From contig OZ252146.1 in the NCBI GenBank assembly GCA_965248735.1, forward strand, positions 682,001-746,000: DNA of 64,000 bases, in the 5' to 3' direction. Made by a program: the position numbers and the translations under genes. Origin of the DNA: Aldehydirespirator sp965248735. GTDB lineage: Bacteria; Actinomycetota; Acidimicrobiia; Acidimicrobiales; Aldehydirespiratoraceae. Shown here in pieces: positions 48,982-57,943 of the stretch. The stretch's first letter is position 1. Each line of letters begins with the position of its first letter. The notes under the pieces were generated by a model. That model saw nothing but the letters and a program-made list of their open reading frames with translations, did not search any database and was not told the DNA's origin.

Positions 48982-49335
48982 TCAGTAGACCTCGAAGCGG
49001 GCGTTCAGGCGCGACATGTCATCGGGGTCCCCCGTGAGGATGAACGTACCTAGACCCTCTGCGACCACGGCAAGGTGAGCGTCGACAACATCGGAGGTTC
49101 CGGTCTCAGCGAGCCTGCGCCCGATGGTTACCGACTCGTCGAGAGAGTGGATTTCGAAGTAGCGGAACCCTCGCGCCAGCTTTGCCTGTCGTGCCGGCTG
49201 CCGCCAGACCTGGGCGAGAACTGGGTGGGTTGTGTGCAGTTCGTCGCCGCGCTCAGTTGCCCTCTTGATCAGTGCCCAGAGTCGAGAATTCAGGTTCTCG
49301 CCGTCGACGATGAACGGGCCCGCATCGATGATCAA
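48982..49335 (-). CDS. PIN-domain toxin (VapC-like)
   Basis: About 117 residues from the TTG at 49335, which overlaps the antitoxin stop (TTGA); a longer frame to 49374 exists but is less likely. Starts LIIDAGPFIVDGENLNSRLW (first Asp), then TTHPVLAQVWRQPA, and GTSDVVDAHLAVVAEGLGTF (Asp and Asp) with ILTGDPDDMSRL (Asp), the acidic residues of a PIN ribonuclease. It is the toxin of a VapBC-like pair with 49332-49577. The strand arrangement, antitoxin first, is normal. Confidence 0.85.
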   Translation of the reverse strand: MIIDAGPFIVDGENLNSRLWALIKRATERGDELHTTHPVLAQVWRQPARQAKLARGFRYFEIHSLDESVTIGRRLAETGTSDVVDAHLAVVAEGLGTFILTGDPDDMSRLNARFEVY

Positions 49336-49577
49336 CGACCGACCCCTTGGCGGTCGAGAACCGCGTCGGCCCATTCGAGGTGCTCACGGTCGATGGGACC
49401 TGCGTCTCCCTCCCAGGAAGCAATCATGTCCAGCATGGCCTGACTGCGGCGGCGGCGCTTCACCTCGGCGAGAAGGGATCTCTTGATGGCGAGCTTCTTT
49501 GTGCCATCCATGGCAACCAGCTCAGCGAGGGCCGCCTCCATATCGTCATCGAAGTTGATGGTCGTCTTGATAGCCAT
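49332..49577 (-). CDS. VapB-like antitoxin
   Basis: 81 residues from the ATG at 49577 (MAIKTTINFDDDMEAALAEL), then MDGTKKLAIKRSLLAEVKRR and an acidic C-terminal helix (EHLEWADAVLDRQ). The N-terminal strand plus two helices is the usual VapB/RHH layout for small type II antitoxins of PIN toxins. It overlaps the toxin by four bases. Minus-strand region 49560-49575 (complement of ACTTGTATGGTAGCTG) may carry the promoter. Confidence 0.75.
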   Translation of the reverse strand: MAIKTTINFDDDMEAALAELVAMDGTKKLAIKRSLLAEVKRRRRSQAMLDMIASWEGDAGPIDREHLEWADAVLDRQGVGR

Positions 49578-49639
49578 ACTTGTATGGTAGCTGAGACGTG
49601 CTTGTAAGGCAACCCGGAGTGGTGAAGCGGGCACATGAG

Positions 49640-49770
49640 ACCCTGTGGGTGACCGAGAATTGGGCAGCGTCTCTGAGATCGACAGGGTTCAGATCGATCC
49701 CTCGGCGCCAGACGATTTCGGGCAGGCGCCGTGGAAGCGGTCCGAAGCCGTACACATCATATGGGAATCG
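49640..49770 (-). pseudogene. DUF2332-like C-terminal trace
   Basis: The minus strand reads LPEIVWRRGIDLNPVDLRDA, resembling the end of DUF2332 proteins (VVWR.G.DLNPLDV.D). No full gene is present. The surrounding 49578-49864 holds nothing else I can identify. Confidence 0.4.
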
Positions 49771-49864
49771 AAGGTCTTTATTGCCGAGCGTCGTGTGATT
49801 CGTCTGGGATCGCCATAGAGGTGACCATCGCATTTGCGAACGACTGAGTAGCGCGCCTTGGAGT

Positions 49865-50524
49865 ATGTTTCGACACGTGCCTGCACCTGAGCGATCCGCC
49901 CGCGGCGAGGTAGTGCTTCCCGAGAGCCGCTCCGCACAAACAACCAGGCGGCTGTTGGAGGCCGCCGCAGAAGAGTTCATCGAGCGCGGCTACGAAGCGG
50001 CCCGTGTCTCCGAGGTTGCCCGCCGCGCCGGGGTCACATCAGGCGCCGTCTACGCGCGCTGGCGCGACAAGACCGAGGTGATGGTCGCCGCCTTGGACTA
50101 CATCTTCGAGCAGATCCTCCCCAACCGGAGGCTCGAGACCCTTGAAGGCGAGATGCAGCCGCCCGACCTGATCGTGATGCTGGGAGAGTGTCTGCTGGAG
50201 CAAGACGACCGGCGAGAGGTGTTGGTGCAAGTGTTCGGCAGCGCTCGCAACAACGAAAAGATCCGGCATTGCCTGCAACGATTCCTCAACGAAGAGGCCG
50301 ACGAGATCAGCCGCATCATCGACCGAGGCAAACAAGACGGGTTCGCCGACCCACAATTCAGCACGGCCGCCATGAGTTTGCTGTGCCAAGCAACTGCGCT
50401 CGGCGTTCGCTTGCTGGTGCTTGCGGGGCTAGACGATCGGCATGTCCCGACGCCAAGCGAGTGGAATGAACTCCTCACAATGCTGGTCGGCTCGGCGGCC
50501 CCACCCGACACGGCCACCCCCTAA
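49865..50524 (+). CDS. TetR/AcrR-family transcriptional regulator
   Basis: 219 residues; ATG at 49865 or GTG at 49877. The N-terminal HTH is clear: TTRRLLEAAAEEFIERGYEA, RVSEVARRAGVTSGAVYARW and RDKTEVMVAAL. The ligand-binding C-terminal domain is helical (DDRREVLVQVFGSARNNEKI). It precedes the LLM oxidoreductase genes and probably controls them or the nearby carboxymuconolactone decarboxylase-like gene (context inference). Ligand unknown. Confidence 0.9.
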   Translation: MFRHVPAPERSARGEVVLPESRSAQTTRRLLEAAAEEFIERGYEAARVSEVARRAGVTSGAVYARWRDKTEVMVAALDYIFEQILPNRRLETLEGEMQPPDLIVMLGECLLEQDDRREVLVQVFGSARNNEKIRHCLQRFLNEEADEISRIIDRGKQDGFADPQFSTAAMSLLCQATALGVRLLVLAGLDDRHVPTPSEWNELLTMLVGSAAPPDTATP

Positions 50525-50628
50525 CGCCGCGCACGAGTCTCCAGCCGTGATCATTACTACTCTTGGAGCCTCTATGGAGGCAGCGCACCGAACCAGCGCG
50601 TCCAGTAGCGCTTAGTGATGGAGTTGAT

Positions 50629-51432
50629 GTGCGGATCGGGATCTCGCCGTTCGCCACTACGCCCGAGACGACGCTCGAGCTGAGCCGGATCGCCGTGGAG
50701 GGCGGCCTCAACACGCTCTGGCTCGGCGACGGCTACCTCGCCAACCCCGACTTCACGGGCTGGGCCGGCGGGATGGAGAGCCTGACCGAGCTGGCGTGGT
50801 TGGCCGGGCGTTATCCCACGGCCCGCACCGGCATCTGCGCAGCGGTCCTGCCGTTGCGCGATCCGGCCTGGATCGCCAAGCAAGCCAACACGCTGCATCG
50901 GATGGCGGGCGACGGATTCGTGCTCGTCGTCACGCCCGGGTTCTGGGCCCACGACCTCGAATCGAGGGGTATCGCCTTCGGCGATCGTGGGGCGGTATTC
51001 GAGGACCGCCTCGAAGACCTCCGTCGGCTGCTCCTCGACGACAAACTGTCCCCCGGACCCTCCAGCGCCGGCCCGCCGCCGCTGTGGCTGGCTGGGGGGA
51101 CCGCGACGATGACCCGAGCCGTGGCGCGGGGGCTGCCCTTCCAGTCCACGCGCGCCACGCCCGACGAACTCGCCCCGGTCGCCCGGCGGTTCTTCGACGC
51201 GGGCGGGGAGTTCCTCGCCCACCGGACTCGACTCGAATACGGCGCACATGATGTGACCGGGAACGTCGTCGAGTGGCACGCGACCACCGGTTCGATAGAC
51301 GAACTCGTCGACACCCTCGGCCGTTTCGCCGAGCTGGGTGTGAGAGATCTTGCGATCGTGCCCGGACAGGACGACGCGAGCTCCCTGCGAACCGTCGAGA
51401 TCCTCGCCACAGAAGTGGTGCCGCAGCTGTGA
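50629..51432 (+). CDS. LLM-class (luciferase-like) flavin-dependent oxidoreductase
   Basis: 267 residues from the GTG at 50629, preceded by GGAG; an upstream ATG at 50563 would add 22 unlikely residues. TIM-barrel monooxygenase family, reading RIGISPFATTPETTLELSRI, GGLNTLWLGDGYLANPDFTG and PLRDPAWIAKQANTLHRMAG, then DGFVLVVTPGFW. Cofactor FMN or F420; the latter is common in these actinobacteria. It converges with the carboxymuconolactone decarboxylase-like gene (stops 11 bp apart). Two more LLM genes lie at 52046 and 53053. Substrate not predictable. Confidence 0.85.
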   Translation: MRIGISPFATTPETTLELSRIAVEGGLNTLWLGDGYLANPDFTGWAGGMESLTELAWLAGRYPTARTGICAAVLPLRDPAWIAKQANTLHRMAGDGFVLVVTPGFWAHDLESRGIAFGDRGAVFEDRLEDLRRLLLDDKLSPGPSSAGPPPLWLAGGTATMTRAVARGLPFQSTRATPDELAPVARRFFDAGGEFLAHRTRLEYGAHDVTGNVVEWHATTGSIDELVDTLGRFAELGVRDLAIVPGQDDASSLRTVEILATEVVPQL

Positions 51433-51443
51433 GGCGGCGGATG

Positions 51444-52022
51444 TCAACGCTCTTCCGGGACCGCTCTCGTCGCCTCGTGGGTGGAGGTCATCACGCTGCG
51501 CAGCCCGAGGCCCATCACCACCCGGTTGATGTAGGCGTAATAGGCGACCATGTTGTTGAGATCGAGGATGTCGAGGTCGCTCAGCCCGTGCTCGCGCAGC
51601 GGGTCGAGATCGTCGTGGGTGAGTGCGGCGGGGGACTGGGTGAGCTTGGCGGCATGGGCGCAGATCGCGTCGAAGCGGCCGTCGCCTGACTGCACATGGG
51701 CCGGATCGGCGTCGATCGCGTCGAGTACTTCGGTGGCGAGACCGAGCGACTCGAGCTTGAGTCGCAGCCCCGATGCGCAGTGGTCGGTGCCGTTCAGCCG
51801 GGACGCCACGAGGGCGGCCGACTGGCGCTCGATCGCGGTGAGCTGCGACGGGCAATGCTCGACCGTGCGATAGAGCCGGAGCCGCTCCTCAACGATCGGG
51901 GGGTAGAGGCTGCCGAGCATCGTGAACTCGGCCGGCTCCCCGAGCGCCGCCGCCTGCCAGTCGTAGGCATCGCGGAGGGGACCCTCGGCGTCGTCCCACG
52001 AGACGATTTCGATCCAGGCCAT
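51444..52022 (-). CDS. carboxymuconolactone decarboxylase / AhpD-like protein
   Basis: 192 residues from the ATG at 52022 (MAWIEIVSWDDAEGPLRDAY). The family motif region is IERQSAALVASRLNGTDHCA then SGLRLKLESLGL, with a single Cys in place of the two-Cys CxxC pair that AhpD peroxidases use, followed by LTHDDLDPLREHGLSDLDIL and NNMVAYYAYINRVVMGL. It may be a peroxidase-like or decarboxylase-like enzyme with altered chemistry. Divergent from the LLM gene 23 bp away, so they share a short promoter region. Confidence 0.8.
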   Translation of the reverse strand: MAWIEIVSWDDAEGPLRDAYDWQAAALGEPAEFTMLGSLYPPIVEERLRLYRTVEHCPSQLTAIERQSAALVASRLNGTDHCASGLRLKLESLGLATEVLDAIDADPAHVQSGDGRFDAICAHAAKLTQSPAALTHDDLDPLREHGLSDLDILDLNNMVAYYAYINRVVMGLGLRSVMTSTHEATRAVPEER

Positions 52023-52045
52023 AACCGCGATGGTAGGCCGGTGCC

Positions 52046-53065
52046 GTGAGCGACGACACCGTTCCTGCGGTGGGCGACACCGTTCCTGCTGTCGGCGTTT
52101 GGGTGTTCCCCGACGTGCCGGCGCCCGAGTTGGTCGACCTGGCGCGCCATGTCGAGGATCTCGGCCTCGACGAGCTGTGGGTGGGCGACGAGGGGCCCGC
52201 ACGCGACCCCTTCGCCGTGCTCGCCGCGGCGGCGGTCGTCACCAACCGGATCCGGCTGGCCACCGGCATCACCAACCCCTACGTGCGTCATCCCGGGGTG
52301 GCGGCCGCGAGCATGCTCACGATCCACGAGCTCAGCGGCGGCAGAGCCGTGCTCGGGGTGGGTGCGGGGGGCCGGATGTCGCTCTCCCCGTTCGGCCTGC
52401 GGGCCTCCCGGCCGGTCGAGCGTGTGCGCGAGTTCATCGACGTCGCCCGTGCGGCTGCAACCGGGACACCGGCGGCTGGCTACTCGCCCTCCGACGTCGC
52501 GGTCACCGACGCCGCCGCCGGCGCCGGCGCGCCGCTACCGGTGTTCGTGGGAGCGCGCGGGCCTCGGCTCAACCGGCTCGCGTCCGAGCGGGCCGACGGC
52601 GCGTTCGTGGCCGGCATGCCTCCGTTTCGCTACCCCGACGTGATCGGCTGGGCCCGCTCGCAGCGCCCGATCGACATCGCGTTGTACCCGAGCGTCGCGT
52701 TCACCGAAAAGGCGGTGGAGCGACACCGGCCCGAGATGATCTGGGCGCTGCTCGACACCCCACCGGAGGTACGGGAGGAGCTCGGGCTCGACGGCGACGC
52801 CGTGAAAGCGGCCGCCGAGGCAATTCGGGCCGGCGACCCGGAACCGGCGCGAACCCTGGTCGACGACACGGTGCTCGAACGGGTAATGCTGTCGGGGCGA
52901 CCTGCGGTGGTGGGCCGGCGACTCGCGGAACTCGTCCGCGAGCATCGACCCACGAGCATCGGGCTCGCCCTGGTCCAGGACGGCCTGCACGAGGGTGTGT
53001 GCGACGCGGCCGAGGCATTCGCAGCCATGACCGCCGAGCTCGGAGGTGATGGATGGTCGGTGTGA
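52046..53065 (+). CDS. LLM-class F420/FMN-dependent oxidoreductase, first of a pair
   Basis: 339 residues from a GTG at 52046. The first residues are a duplicated heptapeptide (DTVPAVG twice), perhaps an artefact of a small DNA duplication, so the true start could be later, near VGVWVFPD. The LLM barrel follows: LGLDELWVGDEGPARDPFAV, NRIRLATGITNPYVRHPGVA, MLTIHELSGGRAVLGVGAGG. The C-terminus overlaps the start of the next LLM gene (53053) by 13 bases. The two are likely co-translated and may act as a two-component or heteromeric enzyme, although each looks complete. Confidence 0.85.
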   Translation: MSDDTVPAVGDTVPAVGVWVFPDVPAPELVDLARHVEDLGLDELWVGDEGPARDPFAVLAAAAVVTNRIRLATGITNPYVRHPGVAAASMLTIHELSGGRAVLGVGAGGRMSLSPFGLRASRPVERVREFIDVARAAATGTPAAGYSPSDVAVTDAAAGAGAPLPVFVGARGPRLNRLASERADGAFVAGMPPFRYPDVIGWARSQRPIDIALYPSVAFTEKAVERHRPEMIWALLDTPPEVREELGLDGDAVKAAAEAIRAGDPEPARTLVDDTVLERVMLSGRPAVVGRRLAELVREHRPTSIGLALVQDGLHEGVCDAAEAFAAMTAELGGDGWSV

Positions 53066-53994
53066 TCAGTCATGTGCCCAACCCCGACGCCGGCCAGGCG
53101 ATGGGGCTCGCTCAGGCAGCCGAGGGGGCGGGGGCGCAGTGGGTCGGCGTCGCGGACGCCTTCTGGTGGCGCGATGTGTGGCTGTTGCTCGGCGAGGTCG
53201 CCTCGGCGACAGAGCGAATCGAGCTCGGACCGGCCATGACCAACCCGTACCTGCGCCATCGGTTCCACACGGCCTCCGCGCTGGCCACGTTGCAGGAGAT
53301 GGCCCATGGTCGCGTGTTCTGTGGGATCGCGGCCGGCGGATCGGAGCTCACCGCCGCGGCCGGGATCTCCCGGCGGGACGCGCCGGCGATGGTCACCGAG
53401 CTCGTCACCTTCCTTCGCGAGGTCGCCGCCAGCGGGACACTCGATGCGGCGTCGGGCCGCGGTCTCGACGTCGACCTCGATCCCGTCCCGATCCTGATGG
53501 CGGGGCGGGGCGACCAGATGCTGCGCACGGCGGGTGCGATGGCCGACCGGGTCCTGCTCTGGGCGATCCCGGCGTCGGATCTTGAGCGCTCCGCGTCGAT
53601 CGTCCACGACGGCGCCGCCCACCGGCCCCGGTCGCCGGAGCTGATCTGGGCCCCGCTCGTCCGCCACAGCGATGCCCCGCAGGCGTCGATCCTGCACGTC
53701 GCCGTGTACGCGTCCCTCAACACCGTTGCCGCGGTGCGCCAGCGGTGGGGGCTCGACGACACCCGGGGCGAGGCCGTCCGCAAGGAGCTCGTACGGGGCG
53801 ACGTGTCGGCCGCCGGAGCCCTTGTCCCGCCCGCCGCGCTCGAGGATCTGGTCTTCGAGGATCTCGACCCGGCACCGATCGCCGCCATCGCCCGCGGGCT
53901 CGGCGTGTCGTCGTTGGCGGTGCCCGGGTTCGACCCGACAACGGTTGGCGATCACGTCGGCTGGGCCGCCTCGGTCGAGGCCCTGCTCACCTGA
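53053..53994 (+). CDS. LLM-class F420/FMN-dependent oxidoreductase, second of a pair
   Basis: 313 residues starting MVGVISHVPNPDAGQAMGLA and AEGAGAQWVGVADAFWWRDV, then RIELGPAMTNPYLRHRFHTA, LATLQEMAHGRVFCGIAAGG and a C-terminal segment LDPAPIAAIARGLGVSSLAV. Same fold as the gene before it but only moderately similar. It would use reduced F420 or FMN; substrate unknown. The stop at 53994 is followed by a 65-bp gap before the convergent MOSC gene. Confidence 0.85.
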   Translation: MVGVISHVPNPDAGQAMGLAQAAEGAGAQWVGVADAFWWRDVWLLLGEVASATERIELGPAMTNPYLRHRFHTASALATLQEMAHGRVFCGIAAGGSELTAAAGISRRDAPAMVTELVTFLREVAASGTLDAASGRGLDVDLDPVPILMAGRGDQMLRTAGAMADRVLLWAIPASDLERSASIVHDGAAHRPRSPELIWAPLVRHSDAPQASILHVAVYASLNTVAAVRQRWGLDDTRGEAVRKELVRGDVSAAGALVPPAALEDLVFEDLDPAPIAAIARGLGVSSLAVPGFDPTTVGDHVGWAASVEALLT

Positions 53995-54059
53995 GAGCGG
54001 CCAGGCCCGCGCCCCGGGAGGCGCCCGCTCCGTGCGAATCGAGTCAAGCGTGTTCGTCG

Positions 54060-54782
54060 CTACTCGGCCTCAGGTTGGAATAGGCGCTCGACATGAAGCC
54101 CACCCAGGTCGGACACGCCGTTGTCGAGGCGAGTCGCGAGCCTTCGGCGGGCCGAGTATCCAAGAGCTGGCACGGCGTACAGGCGCCGCGCGCCGACAAG
54201 ATCCTTGCGGTCGGCGTTGAGGATCCGGCCAGCCTCCGCGACGTTCATCCGGTGATGATCGTCGCGGCGTAGCAGTCGCAGTGTGTCCCCTGCTCCTATC
54301 TCGCCGCACACCAGCACGCGGAACAGAAAGCCCGTGAAGCCGGTGTCTTGCATCATGACTGCCATGTCCTTGCGACCGAAACGTGCCGCAAGCTTGGAGC
54401 ATGGGCTGCGAGTCTCGGTCACTTGGATGACACTGGTCCCGACTTCGAACACGTCGCCGATGTGCACCTCAGTCTCAACGAGACCGGTGGTCGTGAGGTT
54501 CTCGCCCATCGCGCCGGCGACCGGCAGCTCGAGGCCGATGTCGCGCCAGTAGTCGTAGTGCTCCCTCGGATAGGCCAGCAGAGCCAAGTCCGGTCCACCG
54601 TGGTCCTCGTAGACAGGTTCATCGCCGGGCAAGCCGAGGGGTCCGACAGCGATGCGGCCCTGTATCGGAGTCTTGATGAGCGCGCTCACGATCTTGCGGC
54701 GGCCCGAGTCGATTTCACCGACGGCTCCAACACAGACCGCTTCGACGATTCCCATGAGGTTGGGCAAGGTTCCCATTCGCAC
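54060..54782 (-). CDS. MOSC-domain protein (YiiM-like)
   Basis: 240 residues starting at 54782, with a second ATG at 54755 (MGIVEAVCVGAVGEID) that begins the domain proper. MOSC features: VSALIKTPIQGRIAVGPLGL, GDEPVYEDHGGPDLALLAYP, and the conserved Cys in ETRSPCSKLAARFGRKDMAV, which handles sulfur or binds molybdenum cofactor. The YiiM type carries an extra C-terminal helical tail, here AEAGRILNADRKDLVGARRL. Such proteins detoxify N-hydroxylated compounds or act in Moco-dependent chemistry. Stand-alone, convergent with the LLM genes. Confidence 0.85.
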   Translation of the reverse strand: MRMGTLPNLMGIVEAVCVGAVGEIDSGRRKIVSALIKTPIQGRIAVGPLGLPGDEPVYEDHGGPDLALLAYPREHYDYWRDIGLELPVAGAMGENLTTTGLVETEVHIGDVFEVGTSVIQVTETRSPCSKLAARFGRKDMAVMMQDTGFTGFLFRVLVCGEIGAGDTLRLLRRDDHHRMNVAEAGRILNADRKDLVGARRLYAVPALGYSARRRLATRLDNGVSDLGGLHVERLFQPEAE

Positions 54783-54935
54783 AGCCTAGAAGTCCTCTAT
54801 TGACGCGACTGCGATTCCCACCCACGGCCAGAGCGAAGCGATCCGCCCGGCTGCATCTCATCTGACCTGCACAAATGCAGTTCGGGTCACAGGTCATTGG
54901 CTCGCAGTCGCGTCGAGTTTGACAGACTGACGCCC

Positions 54936-56309
54936 GTGTCCGGCCTGCTGATGCGCGACATCGCCCATCTGGTGACCTTCGACGCCGACGACCGGGAGCT
55001 GCACGGCATCGACCTGCGCGTCGCCGGGGGGGTTGTCGCCGAGATCGGCCACCTGGCGCCGGCACCGGGCGAGGAGGTGCTGGACGCCTCGGGGCTGCTG
55101 GTGCTGCCGGGCATGATCAACGCCCACCAGCACCTCTACCAGGTGGGTCTGCGCTCTATCCCCGAGTTGGAGCGAGCCACCCTCGGGCCTTGGCTGGCAG
55201 GTCTCGGACGGCTGTGCATGCAGTGGTGGAACGATGGACACTTCACCCCGGAGGCGATCGCCGCGGTGGCCCGAGCCGGCATGGTGGAGTCGCTGCTGTG
55301 CGGTGTGACCACCGTCGCTGACCAGCACTACTTCTTCCCCGGCGGCGTTACGGCGCCCTACATCGAAGCCACCATCGAGGCTGCAACCGAGGTGGGCATC
55401 CGCCTGCACGCCGGGCGGGGCACCATGACGATGGGCCACCGCGACGGCGGCATGGCGCCCGACGCGGCGTGCCAGACCATCGACGAGGTGGTGCGCCACT
55501 CCCTGGAGTTGATCGCCGAGTACCACGACCCCGACCCCATGGCGCGGATCCGCATCCACCTGGCCCCCTGCGGACCGCACGTGGACCACCCAGAGCTCTT
55601 CGCCGTCTTCGCCGAGATGGCGGCCGGGCATCCGGGGGTGGGTCTGCACACGCACCTCTACGAGCAGATGGACACCGAGTTCTGCCACCAGCGCTACGGC
55701 AGGACGCCTTGGGAGATCATCGGCGAGGCGGGTTGGCACAGCGAGACGGCGTGGCTGGCGCACATGGTGGACGCACCGCTCGCCGAGATCGCCGACTACG
55801 CCGCCGCCGGTGTGGGTCTCGTGCACCTCATCGCCCCCGATATGCGCATGGGGTTCGGCCTGGCGCCCGTGCGGGAGTGGCTGGAGGCAGGCTGCACGGT
55901 GGGCTTCGGCACCACCGGATCGGCCTCCAACGACGGCTGCAACCAGCTGGGCGACCTGCGGCTGGCCGCCCTGGCGCACCGCCTGGGCAGCACCGACCCG
56001 GAGCGCTGGCTGTCCGCCCGCGAGCTGCTGGCGATGGCGACCCGAGGCTCGGCGCGCTGTCTGGGCCGCCCGGCGCTGGGCGTGATCGAACCGGGCGCCG
56101 CCGCCGATCTGGCCGCCTGGGACATCACGGGGGTGGACAGGGTGGGCGTGCACGACCCGGTCATCGGCCTGCTGATGGCGGGCCTGTCGGACCGGGCTGA
56201 CCTGGTGACGGTGGCCGGCGAGGTCGTGGTGCGCGACGGCTGCTGCGTCAGCGTCGACGAGGCCACGGTGGCCGCAGCCGCCCGGGCCGCCCTGCCGCCA
56301 CCGGCATGA
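54936..56309 (+). CDS. amidohydrolase-family metalloenzyme (AtzB/8-oxoguanine-deaminase-like)
   Basis: 457 residues from the GTG at 54936 (VSGLLMRDIAHLVTF). Metal ligands follow the subtype I pattern: NAHQHLYQVG (HxH), GVGLHTHLYEQMDTE (His), VGLVHLIAPD (His) and GTTGSASNDGCNQLGDL (Asp). A hydrolytic deaminase or aminohydrolase acting on a purine-like or triazine-like ring is plausible. C-terminal composite domain (AWDITGVDRVGVHDPV) is complete. The serine hydrolase follows 69 bp later on the same strand, so they may be co-transcribed. Part of this gene is duplicated, truncated, at 58287-58453. Confidence 0.85.
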   Translation: MSGLLMRDIAHLVTFDADDRELHGIDLRVAGGVVAEIGHLAPAPGEEVLDASGLLVLPGMINAHQHLYQVGLRSIPELERATLGPWLAGLGRLCMQWWNDGHFTPEAIAAVARAGMVESLLCGVTTVADQHYFFPGGVTAPYIEATIEAATEVGIRLHAGRGTMTMGHRDGGMAPDAACQTIDEVVRHSLELIAEYHDPDPMARIRIHLAPCGPHVDHPELFAVFAEMAAGHPGVGLHTHLYEQMDTEFCHQRYGRTPWEIIGEAGWHSETAWLAHMVDAPLAEIADYAAAGVGLVHLIAPDMRMGFGLAPVREWLEAGCTVGFGTTGSASNDGCNQLGDLRLAALAHRLGSTDPERWLSARELLAMATRGSARCLGRPALGVIEPGAAADLAAWDITGVDRVGVHDPVIGLLMAGLSDRADLVTVAGEVVVRDGCCVSVDEATVAAAARAALPPPA

Positions 56310-56378
56310 GCTGTTGGCGCCAGCCCCGAAACGGGAGGCGGCGGGGCCATCGCTGAACGACTGAAGAGGGAGGCTCCC

Positions 56379-57554
56379 ATGGCTCTGCAGGACGAGGTGC
56401 GAGCGGTCCTTGATCGGGGAGTGAGCGACGGCGACGTAGTGGGCGCAGTGGCGCAGGTCGTCACAGTCGAGGGCGTGCTGGCCGCCGCGGCCGCGGGGGA
56501 GCGGTCAGCCGACGCCGCGGCCGGCGCCGGCCCCATGACGCTCGACACGGTGTGCTGGATCGCCTCGATGACCAAGGCAATAACCGGCGCCGCGGCCATG
56601 CAGCTGGTGGAGCGGGGCGACCTCCACCTCGACGCGCCGGCGTGCGACGTGCTGCCCGGCCTGGCCGAGGCGGGCGTGCTCGACGGGTTCGACGACGACG
56701 GACAGCCGCAGGTTCGCCCCGCCTGCAGGCCGATCACACTGCGCCATCTGCTGACCCACACCGCCGGATTCGGCTACCCGTGGTGGAGCGAGCCGATGAT
56801 GCGCTACCTCCAGGCCACCGGCGCAACCTCGATCACGAGCGACGCGCTGGTGACGATGATGGTGCCTGCGCTGTTCGATCCCGGAGAGCGCTGGATGTAC
56901 GGCATCAACCTCGACTTCGTGGGCCGCATGGTGGAGGAGGCCTCGGGCCAGGCGCTCGACGACTACTTCGACGAGCACATCGGTGGGCCGCTCGGCATGG
57001 ACTCCACGGCGTTCGACCTCAGCGACGATATGCAGGCCCGCCTCTCGGCCGTGCACCACCGGCTGCCCGATGGCTCGCTGGAAGCGTTCGATATCGTCCG
57101 GACCCCCGACCCGGAGTTCCGATCCGGCGGCGGCGGGCTCAGCAGCACGGTAGAGGACTACTGCCGCTTCCTTCAGATGATCCTGGGACGCGGCAGCCGC
57201 GACGGCATCGAGGTGCTGCGCCCCGAGACGGTGGACCAGATGACGGTCAACAACATGGGAGACCTGCGGGTGGTCGCCCTGCCCGCGGTGGTACCGGAGC
57301 GCAGCAACGACGCGGAGTTCTTCCCCGGGGTGGAGAAATCCTGGGGTCTGACCTTCCAGATCAACGAGGAGCCGCTGCCCACAGGCCGCCCCGCGGGCGG
57401 GCTCATGTGGGCCGGCATTGCCAACTCCTACTACTGGATCGACATGCAGAACCAGGTGGCCGGCACCTACATCAGCCAACAGCTCCCCTTCGCCGACGCC
57501 CGCTCCTACCAGCTCTACGAGGACATCGAGACCGCCACCTACAGCCACCTGTAG
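56379..57554 (+). CDS. class C beta-lactamase-related serine hydrolase (EstB-like)
   Basis: 391 residues. The catalytic SxxK is SMTK (Ser63-Lys66) in CWIASMTKAITGAAAMQLVE; the second motif is YGIN (Tyr174) in ERWMYGINLDFVGRMVEEAS; the third region contains WAGIANSYYWID. It is cytoplasmic by sequence (no signal peptide), which suggests an esterase or peptidase acting on small molecules rather than an antibiotic-resistance enzyme. Preceded by GAGGGAGG about six bases before the ATG. Its C-terminus (RSYQLYEDIETATYSHL) has a degraded copy at 63430-63507. Confidence 0.9.
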   Translation: MALQDEVRAVLDRGVSDGDVVGAVAQVVTVEGVLAAAAAGERSADAAAGAGPMTLDTVCWIASMTKAITGAAAMQLVERGDLHLDAPACDVLPGLAEAGVLDGFDDDGQPQVRPACRPITLRHLLTHTAGFGYPWWSEPMMRYLQATGATSITSDALVTMMVPALFDPGERWMYGINLDFVGRMVEEASGQALDDYFDEHIGGPLGMDSTAFDLSDDMQARLSAVHHRLPDGSLEAFDIVRTPDPEFRSGGGGLSSTVEDYCRFLQMILGRGSRDGIEVLRPETVDQMTVNNMGDLRVVALPAVVPERSNDAEFFPGVEKSWGLTFQINEEPLPTGRPAGGLMWAGIANSYYWIDMQNQVAGTYISQQLPFADARSYQLYEDIETATYSHL

Positions 57555-57800
57555 AGCAGGCGGTTTCAGCGCGCCGGAGTCGAACTCTCAGCCAAGAAGC
57601 CGGTATCGTCCAGCGCCCTTTCGCATCCGAACCGGGACAGCACTCCCGGCGATGTTCGCCATGCACCAGGCGTAGTAGGCGACGACAACCGAACCCCCCG
57701 GCTCGGTGACAACCAGCACCCGAGCCGTGCCGGCTGCTGCGGCCTGGCGGGCATTCCGTCGCAGCCACCGGGTTTGTTCAACGGATCGGCAATTGAAGAC
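57555..57800. other. non-coding stretch with a short gene trace
   Basis: No intact gene. The minus strand reads VVAYYAWCMANIAGSAVPVR then MRKGAGRYRLLG and a stop around 57592-57690; it looks like a gene end without a beginning. Confidence 0.3.
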
Positions 57801-57900
57801 GCTTAGAGGCCCCGCAAATAGGCGGCAGCCCTTCCCCGAGGAGCTTGCAACCCCAAGGCATCCTGACGTTGATTCTCACCTATTTGCGCGCGCGCTTAGG
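57801..57900. mobile_element. 100-bp MITE-like element A
   Basis: Inverted ends GCTTAGAGGCCCCGCAAATA (57801) and, inverted at 57900, CCTAAGCGCGCGCGCAAATA. The same end type (CTAAG..GCCGCGCGGATAGG) flanks 61286-61441. Short, non-coding, next to the 3' end of the orphan antitoxin gene. Confidence 0.6.
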
Positions 57901-57943
57901 TCATCGGTGTCAGCCAGGAGCCTCGGCGCAAAGTAGCAACCGC

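Noticed and set aside
49620..49660. Another IS end at CCTGTGGGTGACCGAGAATT
   Set aside because: Only about nine bases match the terminal repeat; the following sequence does not match any subtype.
50572..51855. 427-residue minus-strand frame
   Set aside because: Antisense to the LLM gene and the decarboxylase-like gene; lacks domain features while both real genes have clear motifs.
54894..56153. 419-residue minus-strand frame rich in His and Gly
   Set aside because: Antisense of the amidohydrolase; no start signal and no family.
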